Part shown: one piece after another, positions 50,829-59,895 of the stretch
Layout: every line of letters begins with the position of its first letter
Numbering within the stretch: position 1 is the stretch's first letter
Assembly: GCF_001894865.1 (NCBI RefSeq)
Contig: NZ_BCXA01000032.1
Coordinates: 43,516-107,515 of the forward strand
DNA from: Rhodococcus maanshanensis NBRC 100610
GTDB lineage: Bacteria; Actinomycetota; Actinomycetes; Mycobacteriales; Mycobacteriaceae
Length of the DNA stretch: 64,000 bases
Reading direction: 5' to 3'
Made by a program: the position numbers and the translations under genes
Notes under the pieces: generated by a model
The model's input: the letters and a program-made list of their open reading frames with translations, nothing else
The model's database searches: none
What the model was told of the DNA's origin: nothing

Positions 50829-50876
50829 CGAAAAGGGGCCTCGGACGCGAAAGCTCGCGTCCAAGGCCCCTTTTCG
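50829..50876 (-). terminator. Terminator of S1 peptidase copy a
   Basis: CGAAAAGGGGCCTCGGACGC pairs with GCGTCCAAGGCCCCTTTTCG, with one mismatch, around a short loop. It lies 15 bases past the frameshifted peptidase. It is nearly identical to the hairpin at 52660-52707. Confidence 0.85.
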
Positions 50877-50890
50877 GGAAGGCTATGCGC

Positions 50891-52494
50891 CTAGTTGGTG
50901 CGGATCTTCAGGCCGGGGGTTCCCGCGAGGACGTTGGTGATCGGTGTCGCGGTCACCTCGGGTACCGTGGCGGAATCGCACGTCCCCTCGATGGCCTTAT
51001 TCGATCGGACCGCGATGCCCAGCGCCGTGGTGCCGGACAGCACGGCGCCGCCGCTGTCGCCGCCCAGTCCACAGATGTTCACGGTGAAACGACTCGGCCA
51101 GAGGGGAATAGTGTCGATGTCGACGAATCCGACCGTGCCGCAGTGGTAGCCGGTGACTCGGCCGGACATGCACACGGGCATCCCTTCCACGGGGTCGGCG
51201 GTGCCGGTGATCGCTACCGGGTCCTGGCCGGGGGCACGAACGTAGTTGTTCTCGAAGCGCTTGGCGAAGTTCTGGTCGATCTTGATCACCGTGTAGTCGA
51301 GTGGGCTCTTTGACGTCTTGATGGCGGTGCCGAAGCGATCGCCGCGAACGCCGTCGACCACCTCGTGTGCGCTCGAGGCCTCAGGGGTGCCGCGGTCGAA
51401 GGGTCGGCCGGGTCGCAGTGTCCGGCGGTGAGGACCGCCGCGTGACCGGAGGCGTCGGTGGCGTTGAACGCGAGCGAGCACATGTGGGAACCGCCGGAGG
51501 TATCCACGAAATCGTAGACGTCGCCACCCATGAAGGCATCGGGGTCCGGCTGGGGCGTGGTGCCCTCGGCCGTGGTGACCGTGACCTGCTGGGTGGTGGT
51601 GGATCCGGCGACGCCGTCGCGGCCAGAGAACGTGGCGGTGATGGTGTGCTTGCCGTTGGTTTCGGGGCTCCAGATCCATACGGCGGTGCCGTCGGCCTCG
51701 ACCTTTGTGCTACCGATGACGTCGGTGCCGTCCTTGAATTCGACGGTGCCGCCCGCTGCCGCGGGAGTGACCTTCGCCGTCAGCTCGTACTCATTGACGT
51801 CGGGTGCCGCTGTGATGGGGTCGAGGGTGACCGTGCTCGACTCGGCGGTGGGTTCGGTGGGCTTGGTCGGGCCGGATGAGCCGAGCGAACCGAGCCCCGG
51901 CAGGTCGGGCGAGATGGGTTCCTGTGCTGGCCCCTGCGCCACCCGCACGAAGCTGAGGGAGTCGGGCAGCTGCAGGCCCTGGCCCGCGGCGGTGTCCTTG
52001 ACTTCGAGTGCGATGTCGTTGCGGACGGCATCGATCTTGGCGCCGTTGATCTGGCCGGACAGTGGTGCGGGGAGCTGCTGGGTCCAGCTGTTGAGCTGGC
52101 CGAGCATCTCGCGCAGGGTGTTCTCGCTGCGCGCCTGGTCCTTGACCTGATAGCCGGCTGCCTCGACGGCGGTGCGGGCGGCGGCCTTGTCCGGTCCATC
52201 GGCCAGGCCGACCAGCGGGGTGCCGGCCGCATCGAGCCAGGCACCGGCGAACGCGGTGGGGAACTTGCCGCGCAGCGTGTCGGCGAACGTCGCCAGTTCG
52301 CGCCCGGCCTCTGCCTGTGCGAGGTACTGGGCCGCGCTGAGTCCGAGATCGCGCTGGACCGCGGCCACCAGGTCCGCGGGCAGCGCGGGTGTCGGTGCGG
52401 CGGGTGCCGCCTGGGCGAGGGTCGCGCAGGGCGCGACCAGAAGGAGTGCCGCGGTGCCGATCATCGCGGCACGGCGGGCTCGGGTACTTCGCAT
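50891..52494 (-). pseudogene. S1 peptidase copy a with Ig-like insert, frameshifted
   Basis: The ATG at 52494 starts a signal peptide (ARRAAMIGTAALLLVAPCAT) and a pro-region like that of copy b. A bacterial Ig-like domain follows (TVEFKDGTDVIGSTKVEADG to TTTQQVTVTT), unique to this copy, then the catalytic His in VLTAGHCDPAD. Near 51395-51412 the frame shifts; the Asp (LDYTVIKID) and Ser (LGGDSGGA) lie in the next frame to the stop at 50891. All active-site residues are therefore still encoded. It is either a recent pseudogene or a base-call error. Confidence 0.8.
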
Positions 52495-52567
52495 GGGGAC
52501 CTTTCGGTATGCGGGTATGACCAAGGCGTTGGGGCCGGGGTCGGTTGCGGAACTGTATGGGCGATGT

Positions 52568-52583
52568 CCGCCGTTGCCTACCG
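52568..52583 (-). promoter_or_regulatory. Conserved upstream element of S1 copy a
   Basis: On the minus strand CGGTAGGCAACGGCGG lies about 75 bases before the ATG of copy a. The same 16 bases occur at 54107-54122, about 80 bases before copy b. It is probably part of a duplicated promoter. Confidence 0.55.
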
Positions 52584-52659
52584 AAAATTGATGGGATGAA
52601 TGTGGACTCAGGGGCGTGCGTCGGCTCGGATCTGCGGGTCGGGGTGTCACCCGGGAATG

Positions 52660-52707
52660 CGAAAAGGGGCCTCGGACGCGAAATCTCGCGTCCGAGGCCC
52701 CTTTTCG
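52660..52707 (-). terminator. Terminator of S1 peptidase copy b
   Basis: CGAAAAGGGGCCTCGGACGC pairs perfectly with GCGTCCGAGGCCCCTTTTCG, 20 bases past the stop at 52727. It is almost the same hairpin as at 50829-50876, so the terminator was duplicated with the gene or kept similar by conversion. Confidence 0.88.
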
Positions 52708-52726
52708 TGAGGCCGAGAGTTCTCGT

Positions 52727-54025
52727 CTAGCTCGTGCGGACCTTCAGGCCCGGGTTGGCCGCGAGGATCGCGTTGATCGGCGTGGCGTACAGCTGGGGGC
52801 TGTCGCCGACCAGCGTGGTGACCACGGAGGCCAGCTCGCAGTAGCCCATGTCGCCGACGTTGGAGGCGCTCGAGATGCCCAGCGCCCTGGTGCCGGTCAC
52901 GACGGCGCCGCCGCTGTCGCCCTGCAGCGCACAGATGTTCGCGGTGAAGCCGTTCTTCAGGGTGCGGGTTCCGACGTCCACGATCTGGTTGACGGAGTTG
53001 ATGGTGCCGCAGCTGAAGCCGGTGGTGAGGCCGGACTTGCAGACCGGCGCCCCGACAACGGGATCGGCGGTGCCGGTGATCGGCACCGGGTTCGCGCCGG
53101 GGGCGCGGACGAAGTTGTTCTCGAAACGCTTGGTGGCCGCGTCGTCGATCTTGATCACCGAGTAGTCGAGGCCCTCGACGGTCGACTTCGCGAAGGTGCC
53201 GAAGCGATCGCCGAACTTGGCGCCGTGCGTCTCGAATGCGATCGAGGCGGCGCCGGTGCCCGCGGCGTCGCGGTTCGGGTCGCAGTGTCCGGCAGAGATG
53301 TTCACCGTGCGGCCGGAGCCGTCGGTGCCGTTGAAACCGAGCGAGCAGCGGAACGCGCCGTCCGCGTTCTCGGCGGCGTAGGCGTCGCCACCGAGGCGGG
53401 CGTCGGCGGCGACGGGGCTCTCGGCGGCCGGCGGCGCGGACGAGCCGAGGGCCGGTGCCAGCACCACGCGTGCGGACTCGAGGAAGTCGGGCAGCTGCAG
53501 ACCCTGGCCCTCGGCGGTGTTCTGGACGCGCAGCACGACGTCGTTGTTCACCGTGTCGATGGCGGCGCCGCTGATGAGACCGGACAGCGGTGCGGGGAGC
53601 TTCTCGATCCAGCTGTTCATGTGGCCGAGCTGGTCGCGCAGCGCGCGCTCGCTGCGCGGCAGGTCCTTCACCTTGTAGCCGGCGGCCTCGACGGCGGCGC
53701 GGGCGGCGGCCTTGTCCGGTCCGTCCGCCAGACCGATCAGCGGCGAGCCGGCCGGATCGAGCCAGGCGCCCGCGAAGGACTCGGGGAACTTGCCGCGCAG
53801 CGTGTTGGCGAACTCCACCAGCTTCTGACCGGCCTCGGCCTTGTCGAGGTACTGCTCCGGGCTGATTCCGAGATCGCGCTGGATCGCGGCCACCAGGTCG
53901 GCGGGCAGCGCGGTCGCGGGCGCCGGTGCGGCAGGCTCCGCGTGTGCGAGGGCCGCGCCGGGCGCGATCAGGAGGAGGGCCGCAGAGCCGATCATCGCGG
54001 CACGGCGGGCGCGAACGCTACGCAT
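52727..54025 (-). CDS. Secreted S1-family serine peptidase, copy b
   Basis: From ATG 54025, 432 residues: a signal peptide ending near AHAEPAAP, an alpha-lytic-protease-like pro-region (ALPADLVAAIQRDLGISPEQ, then RGKFPESFAGAWLDPAGSPL), and the catalytic domain. The triad is His247 in ISAGHCDPN, Asp287 in GLDYSVIKID and Ser371 in LQGDSGGAV. Paired cysteines (FRCSLGF, GHC, PVCKSG, FSCG, NICAL) suit an extracellular enzyme. Streptogrisin-type peptidases mature by pro-region removal. It is the middle of three tandem paralogues. Confidence 0.92.
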   Translation of the reverse strand: MRSVRARRAAMIGSAALLLIAPGAALAHAEPAAPAPATALPADLVAAIQRDLGISPEQYLDKAEAGQKLVEFANTLRGKFPESFAGAWLDPAGSPLIGLADGPDKAAARAAVEAAGYKVKDLPRSERALRDQLGHMNSWIEKLPAPLSGLISGAAIDTVNNDVVLRVQNTAEGQGLQLPDFLESARVVLAPALGSSAPPAAESPVAADARLGGDAYAAENADGAFRCSLGFNGTDGSGRTVNISAGHCDPNRDAAGTGAASIAFETHGAKFGDRFGTFAKSTVEGLDYSVIKIDDAATKRFENNFVRAPGANPVPITGTADPVVGAPVCKSGLTTGFSCGTINSVNQIVDVGTRTLKNGFTANICALQGDSGGAVVTGTRALGISSASNVGDMGYCELASVVTTLVGDSPQLYATPINAILAANPGLKVRTS

Positions 54026-54106
54026 GGGGACCTTTCGGATTGAGGGCATGCGGGCATGACCAAGCCGAAGGGGCCGGGTCAGTTGTAGCGACTATATGGG
54101 TTACGC

Positions 54107-54122
54107 CCGCCGTTGCCTACCG
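54107..54122 (-). promoter_or_regulatory. Conserved upstream element of S1 copy b
   Basis: Minus-strand CGGTAGGCAACGGCGG identical to 52568-52583. A TATAGT hexamer follows about 10 bases downstream (complement of ACTATA at 54091-54096) and could be the -10. Confidence 0.55.
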
Positions 54123-54143
54123 GAATCTGTCGGATGATTGGGC

Positions 54144-55493
54144 TCAGCGGCGCGCGTCGGCGGCCCGGACCTGCAGGTCGAGGCCGAGAGCCGCGTTCGC
54201 GTGGTCGACGATCTTCTCGATCGGGATGCCGATGCTCGCGGTGCCGCCCTCCGGCGCCAGCACGAGGTTGGCCTCCGTGCAGTTCGGGGCGCCGCCGGAG
54301 TTGGAGCCGCTGGTGATGCCGAGGGCCCTGGTCCCGGTCAGGATCGCGCCGCCGCTGTCGCCGCCGAGGGTGCAGGTCGAGCCCGCGAACCCACGGACCA
54401 GGCGGGTGCTGCCGTCCGCCATGTGCAGCGGGGCGTCGACGCTGTCGGCGAGGACGAGGCCGCAGGTGAAGGTGGAGGTCTGGCCGGACTTGCAGATCGG
54501 CGCGCCGATGACGGGACGCGCGGTGCCGGTCACGGTGACGGTGGTGCCGTTGGCCCCGCGGACGGTCGGCTTGTCCAGCCCGGCGGCGGTGCCCGCGTCG
54601 TTGAGCTTGATCACCGAGTAGTCGAGGCCGCCGGCGGGCTCACCCATCGCGGAGTGCCGGAAGGTGCCGATCTGCGTGCTGCGGGTGACGTCGGCGAAGT
54701 CGGGCAGGTAGACCGGGGCGCCCGCGGGCACCTTCGCGTTCTCCTGCGAGGGATCGCAGTGGCCCGCGCTGAGGTTGTAGGGGGCGCCGGCGGCGTCGAC
54801 GGCGTTGAAGCCGAACGAGCAGACCCCGATCTCGCCCGGGTCGACGTCGCGGGTGATCGGGCGCGGCGTGGTGATGTAGGTGTCGCCGCCCTGCGCGTGC
54901 TGGTCGACGGGCGGCTGGCCGCCGGGGGTCAGCACGACCTTCAGCCCGGCCAGCAGCGTCGGCAGGTTCAGTGCCCGGCCGATCGGGCTGTTCACCACGT
55001 CGATGACGACCCGGTTCTCCAGCACGTCGATGGAGGTGGAGTTGATCTGTGAGGAGACGTCCTTCGGCAGCCCGAGGATCCACTGGTTGAGCTGTGCCAG
55101 CGAACCCTCGAGATCCTTCGCGGACACCGCGGCGAGGTGGGTGGCGTAGCCGTCGCCTGCCACCCGCTGCGCCTCGGCGGTGGTGGTGACCGCGACGACG
55201 GGGACACCGTCGACGCCCATCCAGGAACCGGCGTAGGTGGCGGGGCGGCCCTCGCGCAGGGTCTGCGCGTAGCCGGCCAGCCGCTGGGCGGCCTCGGCGC
55301 GCTCGATGTACTGCTGCGGGCTCAGCTTCAGGTCGCGGGCGATCGCGTCGACGAGTTCGGCGGGCAGCTGCTGCGCGACCTCGGCGGGCGAATTCGACTG
55401 GGGTTCATGCGGTTCGGCCTGAGCGATGGCGGAGAGGGGGAGCAGGGTGGCCGAGGCGAGGATTGCGGCGCGGAACGCCAGCCGGAGACGCAT
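54144..55493 (-). CDS. Secreted S1-family serine peptidase, copy c
   Basis: A 449-residue paralogue with signal peptide (FRAAILASATLLPLSAIAQA), the same pro-region order (QQLPAELVDAIARDLKLSPQ) and triad His245 (NLSAGHCDP), Asp291 (GGLDYSVIKL), Ser380 (LGGDSGGAI). It is more distant from copies a and b than these are from each other, and it lacks their terminator and upstream element, so it is the older duplicate. Extracellular location is likely. Confidence 0.92.
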   Translation of the reverse strand: MRLRLAFRAAILASATLLPLSAIAQAEPHEPQSNSPAEVAQQLPAELVDAIARDLKLSPQQYIERAEAAQRLAGYAQTLREGRPATYAGSWMGVDGVPVVAVTTTAEAQRVAGDGYATHLAAVSAKDLEGSLAQLNQWILGLPKDVSSQINSTSIDVLENRVVIDVVNSPIGRALNLPTLLAGLKVVLTPGGQPPVDQHAQGGDTYITTPRPITRDVDPGEIGVCSFGFNAVDAAGAPYNLSAGHCDPSQENAKVPAGAPVYLPDFADVTRSTQIGTFRHSAMGEPAGGLDYSVIKLNDAGTAAGLDKPTVRGANGTTVTVTGTARPVIGAPICKSGQTSTFTCGLVLADSVDAPLHMADGSTRLVRGFAGSTCTLGGDSGGAILTGTRALGITSGSNSGGAPNCTEANLVLAPEGGTASIGIPIEKIVDHANAALGLDLQVRAADARR

Positions 55494-55611
55494 GAAGACC
55501 CTTCGTCGAGAGCGCGGATGTATCAGCGCTCCACCTTAGGGCAAGTGCGGCCCCGACGCCCGTGTCCCTGGTACACCGCTCGGGCAACTCGGGCAAGTCG
55601 GGCACCGTGCG

Positions 55612-57339
55612 TCAGGCGATGTCCTCGGGGGTGGTCGTGGTGGTGGTCGTCGTCGTGGTGGTCGTGGTCGTTGTGGTGGTCGTGGTTGTCGTCGTGGTGG
55701 GCTCGGTCGTCGTCGTGGTCTTGGTGGTCGTGGTCGGCCGATGGGACGGGCTCGGCTGTACGGGTGGCGTCGTGGTGACGGGCGGCGGGGCCTGGGTCGT
55801 CGGGCGAACCGTGGTGGTGGGCGCGGTCGAGGCTGCGCTCGACGTCTTGCTGCTCCTTGCGGTCGTGGACGCGGGCGCCTTGGTGGTCGTCGTGGTGGTT
55901 GGGCGCAGCGAGACGGTGACCTTGGGTGTCGTGGACTCGTCGATGACGGGAACCGCGGTCGCGGGGGCGTCGGAGGAGCGCAGGCTCACCACCAGACCGA
56001 CCAGTGCGACGGTCAGGATCACGGCGGCCGCCGCCGTGATCACCGTTGTCCGTTCGAACCGGGAGCGGGGCGCCGCGGCGATCGGCGTCGCCGCGGCGGC
56101 GGAGGACGGCGGCACCGGGTCCGGGTCCAGCAGGACGGGCAGCACCGGGCGGCCCGGCCCGGCCTCGGTGAACGCGGTAGGCGGGCCGGCAACCGGGACC
56201 GGGGGAAGGGTCACGGTGTCGGCGTCGCCGTCGATGTCGGTGCGGACCGGGGCGACGACCACCGTGGCGATGCCGTCGTCCGTGGCGGACGAGGCCTCGC
56301 CCGCCGCGATGATCGCGGCGCCGTGCGCTCCCGTGCATCCGGGTCGGGGCGCGAGCACCGTCGGCAGGCCGATGGTCGCCTCGGCCAGTCGCGACACCAG
56401 CGGCATCGTCGAGCCGCCGCCGGTCAGCAACAGAGCGCACACGTCGGACGGCGCCAGGTCATGGGCGCCGATGGTCTGCTCCACGAGATCGAGCGATCCG
56501 GTGATCGACGACTCCAGCAGCTCCTCGAGCTCGCTCCGCAGCAGGGTGACGGTGGCGGTCGCGCCTGCGATCTCCACCGCGATCGACGTCTCGGTCGCCG
56601 TTGACAGTGCTTCCTTGGCGTCGGCGCACCGGCGCCGCAACGCCGACAGCTCGGCCCTGGTGGCCGGATCGCTCAGGTCCACCGGCCCGAGGTCGCCCGC
56701 GGCCGCGCCAAGGACGTGCTCGAGGATCGCCTGGTCGAAGGTGTCGCCACCGAATCGGGTGGTGAAGGTCGACGGCCGGAGCAGCCCTGCCTCCGCCCCC
56801 GTGCGAACCAGGGAGATGTCGAGCCCGCTGCCACCGAGGTCGTAGACCGCGACGATCGCGTCGCCCAGCCTGCCGTGGGCCGCCTCCAGCCAGGCCACCG
56901 CGGCCACCGGCTCCGGGGTCAGCGTCACCCCGGCCAGCCCGACGTGCGCGAGGGCGTCCCGCATCGACTCAACGGTCGCCTCGGACCAGCGCGCGGGGTG
57001 GGTGGCGACGATCTCGGGCTGCTCGGACAATCCGGGGAAGGCGTCGGCGGCCTCGTGCACGAGACTGTGCATCGCGGTGGCGACCAGGTCCTCGGCCAGG
57101 TATGCGGAGCCGTCGCCGATCACCAGCCCGGCCGGATCGCCTGCGTGCGCGGCGAACCCGGAGATGACGTCGGGTGCATCGAGCGGAGAGCCGAGCACCG
57201 CCTCGCCCGCCGCCGTCAACTGCAGTGTGGCGGGGCGAGCGATGATGGCCGGCTCGGCGTCGGTACCAGGATCACCGGTGGTGTGGAGGACCGCAACGGC
57301 GTTGGTGCCGCCGACCCCCAGCCCAAGCCCCGCGGCCAT
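55612..57339 (-). CDS. Hsp70-like protein with membrane anchor and poly-threonine tail
   Basis: A 575-residue protein. The N-terminal ATPase-like half has LGLGVGGTNAVAVLH, AVYDLGGSGLDISLV, TRFGGDTFDQAILEH and ALLLTGGGSTMPLVSRL. A single helix (TTVITAAAAVILTVALVGLV) leads to an external tail dominated by Thr, Ser and Pro that ends with about 24 threonines in a row before PEDIA. The tail is a likely O-mannosylation target. It shares its plan with the protein at 31040-32332. It diverges from the DyP-encapsulin operon. Confidence 0.85.
   Translation of the reverse strand: MAAGLGLGVGGTNAVAVLHTTGDPGTDAEPAIIARPATLQLTAAGEAVLGSPLDAPDVISGFAAHAGDPAGLVIGDGSAYLAEDLVATAMHSLVHEAADAFPGLSEQPEIVATHPARWSEATVESMRDALAHVGLAGVTLTPEPVAAVAWLEAAHGRLGDAIVAVYDLGGSGLDISLVRTGAEAGLLRPSTFTTRFGGDTFDQAILEHVLGAAAGDLGPVDLSDPATRAELSALRRRCADAKEALSTATETSIAVEIAGATATVTLLRSELEELLESSITGSLDLVEQTIGAHDLAPSDVCALLLTGGGSTMPLVSRLAEATIGLPTVLAPRPGCTGAHGAAIIAAGEASSATDDGIATVVVAPVRTDIDGDADTVTLPPVPVAGPPTAFTEAGPGRPVLPVLLDPDPVPPSSAAAATPIAAAPRSRFERTTVITAAAAVILTVALVGLVVSLRSSDAPATAVPVIDESTTPKVTVSLRPTTTTTTKAPASTTARSSKTSSAASTAPTTTVRPTTQAPPPVTTTPPVQPSPSHRPTTTTKTTTTTEPTTTTTTTTTTTTTTTTTTTTTTTPEDIA
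55622..55735. repeat. GTGGTC/GTCGTG simple-sequence tract
   Basis: Tandem GTG/GTC triplets on the plus strand encode the terminal threonine run of the Hsp70-like protein. Such triplet tracts expand and contract in frame, so tail length may vary between strains. Confidence 0.8.
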
Positions 57340-57509
57340 GTCTTCCCCCGTCTCATAACTGCCGCGCTCGCCGGGGTGTCGCGCGTCGCGCTGCCGGACC
57401 GATGCGCGATCTCGGGCGATAGCCTATCCATTCGCCTACTCTCGGTCCGAGAGCATCGACGCAAGTGGGGGCGGTGACCCGTGGCCCCACGCGAGGTACT
57501 GGGAGAAAC

Positions 57510-58550
57510 ATGACCGATCCCGCATCGCCACCGGTGCCACAGCCGGTCCTCGTGCCGCTCAGCGCGGCGGCCCTCTTCCTGGTGATGACGGCGGGACCCG
57601 CTACCGAGGATGCGATCCGGCTCCGCGATGTCGCCTCGGACGTCGGGTCGTTGGTCCGGGCGGTGGGCTTCCGCGAACTCGCCGGGTCACTGTCCTGCGT
57701 GGTGGGTTTCGGTTCGGAGTTCTGGGATCGGGTGGGGCCGAGCGCCACACCGGCCGGGCTGCATCCCTTCATCCCGCTGCGCGGCGACGTGCACAGCGCG
57801 CCGGCCACACCGGGGGACGTGCTGTTCCACATCAAGGCCTCGCGTGCGGACCTGTGCTTCGAGCTGGGGCGTCTGATCCTCACGGCGCTCGGCGATGCGG
57901 CGACCGTCGAGGACGAGGTGCACGGATTCCGCTACTTCGACGCCCGCGACCTGCTCGGCTTCGTCGACGGGACCGAGAACCCGACAGGGGCAGGCGCCGG
58001 CGCGGCCGCCCTGATCGGGGCGGAGGACCCCGCATTCGCGGGCGGCAGCTACGTGATCGTCCAGAAGTACCTGCACGACATGGCCGCATGGGCCGAGCTG
58101 AGCACCGAGGAGCAGGAGCGGGTGATCGGACGGACGAAGCTCGAGAACGTCGAACTCGACGACGCGGACCTGCCGAACAACTCGCACGTCGCGCTCAACA
58201 CCATCGTCGACGACGACGGGACCGAGCGCGAGATCCTGCGCGACAACATGCCGTTCGGGTCCCTCTCCGCGGGCGAGTTCGGTACCTACTTCATCGGATA
58301 CGCGAAGGACCCTGCCGTCACGGAGCTGATGCTGCAGCACATGTTCCTCGGCGATCCCCCCGGCAACCACGACCGGATCCTGGACTTCTCCCAGGCGGCG
58401 ACGGGCACACTGTTCTTCGTGCCGAGCCAGGACCTGTTGGAGGCGCTCGCCGACGTCCCCGTGCCCGGGGAAGCGGAAGCGGAGCCGGAGGAGGTCGCGC
58501 CGCGCGACCTGTCCCTGAAAATCGGTGATCTCAAAGGAGTGTCCCAATGA
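57510..58550 (+). CDS. DyP-type haem peroxidase, encapsulin cargo
   Basis: From ATG 57510 with GGGAG upstream, 346 residues. The family signature GFVDGTENP carries the catalytic Asp153; the proximal haem histidine is in NNSHVALN (about His226) and the distal arginine in EREILRDNMPFG. After an acidic linker the protein ends DLSLKIGDLKGVSQ, a typical encapsulin targeting peptide. The next gene is the encapsulin, overlapping by 4 bases. It should be packed in the shell and act in oxidative-stress defence. Confidence 0.95.
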   Translation: MTDPASPPVPQPVLVPLSAAALFLVMTAGPATEDAIRLRDVASDVGSLVRAVGFRELAGSLSCVVGFGSEFWDRVGPSATPAGLHPFIPLRGDVHSAPATPGDVLFHIKASRADLCFELGRLILTALGDAATVEDEVHGFRYFDARDLLGFVDGTENPTGAGAGAAALIGAEDPAFAGGSYVIVQKYLHDMAAWAELSTEEQERVIGRTKLENVELDDADLPNNSHVALNTIVDDDGTEREILRDNMPFGSLSAGEFGTYFIGYAKDPAVTELMLQHMFLGDPPGNHDRILDFSQAATGTLFFVPSQDLLEALADVPVPGEAEAEPEEVAPRDLSLKIGDLKGVSQ

Positions 58551-59350
58551 CTGATTCGAGCAATCTGCACCGGAACCTGGCGCCGGTGACCGAGGCCGCC
58601 TGGGAGCAGATCGGCGAGGAGGCCGCGCGCACCTTCAAGCGTCACGTCGCCGGGCGTCGGGTTGTCGACGTCGCCGGTCCGTTCGGTTACTCCTATTCCG
58701 CGCACAACCTCGGCCGCGTGCGCTCGATCACCGCATCGGACAGCAGGATTCGGGCACAGCTCCGCGAGGTGCACCCGCTGGTCGAGCTGCGCTTCCCGTT
58801 CACGCTCAGTCGTGCGGAGATCGACGACGTGGCCCGCGGGTCGCTGGATTCCGACTGGCAGCCGGTCAAGGACGCGGCCAAGGCGATCGCGTTCGCCGAG
58901 GACCGCACCGTGTTCGCAGGCTTCGAGGAGGCCGGCATCGCCGGGCTGGGGCCGTCGAGCAGCAACCCGCCGCTGTCGCTGCCCGAGGACCCGCTGTTGG
59001 TCCCCGACGCCGTCGCCTCCGCGCTGTCGGCGCTGCGACTGGCCGGCGTGGAGGGACCGTATTCGCTGGTCCTCGATGCTGATACCTACACGGCGGTGAG
59101 CGAGACCAGGGACAAGGGACACCCGGTGTTCCACCACCTCAAGGATCTCGTCGGCGACATCGTCTGGGCCCCGGCCGTGACGGGCGGCTACGTGCTGTCC
59201 ACCAGGGGCGGCGACAACCAGCTCACGCTGGGTTCGGACCTGTCGATCGGGTACGACAGCCACACCGCCGAGTCGGTGACGCTGTATCTCGAGGAGACGC
59301 TGACCTTTTCGTCGTTGACGGCGGAGGCCGCCGTCGTCCTGGGACGCTGA
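58547..59350 (+). CDS. enc: Type 1 encapsulin shell protein
   Basis: The ATG at 58547 overlaps the peroxidase stop (ATGA). The 267-residue HK97-fold protein has NLHRNLAPVTEAAWEQIGEE, ARTFKRHVAGRRVVDVAGPF, LREVHPLVELRFPFTLSRAE and the C-terminal SIGYDSHTAESVTLYLEETL, all typical of type 1 encapsulins. It assembles into a nanocompartment holding the DyP peroxidase. Confidence 0.96.
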   Translation: MTDSSNLHRNLAPVTEAAWEQIGEEAARTFKRHVAGRRVVDVAGPFGYSYSAHNLGRVRSITASDSRIRAQLREVHPLVELRFPFTLSRAEIDDVARGSLDSDWQPVKDAAKAIAFAEDRTVFAGFEEAGIAGLGPSSSNPPLSLPEDPLLVPDAVASALSALRLAGVEGPYSLVLDADTYTAVSETRDKGHPVFHHLKDLVGDIVWAPAVTGGYVLSTRGGDNQLTLGSDLSIGYDSHTAESVTLYLEETLTFSSLTAEAAVVLGR

Positions 59351-59353
59351 CCG

Positions 59354-59869
59354 ATGACGCACTCACCGAACTACCGGGACGCGAATCCGTTGTTCAGGTT
59401 CATGCGCACCCTGGGCGGGACCAAGCCCATGTCGTGGTTCTTCGCCCGAACGCTCCACCACATCGATGGTCCGGTCTACCGGCTCACCAAGGGGCGCAAC
59501 ACGTTCACGACCCTCGTCACGGGGCTGCCGCTGGTCATGCTCACCACCACGGGGGCGAAGAGCGGGGCGAGCCGCACCGTCCCCCTTGTCGGGATGCCGG
59601 ACGGGGACCGGATCGTGGTGATCGCCTCGAATTACGGACAGCATTCGAACCCGGCGTGGTACTTCAATCTGCGCAAGCACCCCGACGCCACGGTCACCGT
59701 CGCGGGCGGTGAGCCCCTGCGGGTGGTCGCCTACGAGGCGGAGGGGGAGGAGCGGGAGCGACTGTGGCGCATGGACCTGGAGGTGTACCCCAGCAGAGCC
59801 GCCTACGAGAAGCGCGCGCCCGATCGGCGGATCCCGGTGATGGTGCTCGAACCAAGGGCGGGCGGCTGA
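59354..59869 (+). CDS. Ddn-like deazaflavin(F420)-dependent nitroreductase-family protein
   Basis: A 171-residue split-barrel protein 3 bases after the encapsulin. KGRNTFTTLVTGLPLVMLTT, then TGAKSGASRTVPLVGM and ASNYGQHSNPAWYFNLRKHP are the signature of the Ddn/F420-dependent quinone reductase group. The N-terminal amphipathic part may touch the membrane. Coupling to the encapsulin operon suggests a redox-stress role. Confidence 0.9.
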   Translation: MTHSPNYRDANPLFRFMRTLGGTKPMSWFFARTLHHIDGPVYRLTKGRNTFTTLVTGLPLVMLTTTGAKSGASRTVPLVGMPDGDRIVVIASNYGQHSNPAWYFNLRKHPDATVTVAGGEPLRVVAYEAEGEERERLWRMDLEVYPSRAAYEKRAPDRRIPVMVLEPRAGG

Positions 59870-59895
59870 GGCCGACGACGGACGGGTCTCACCGC

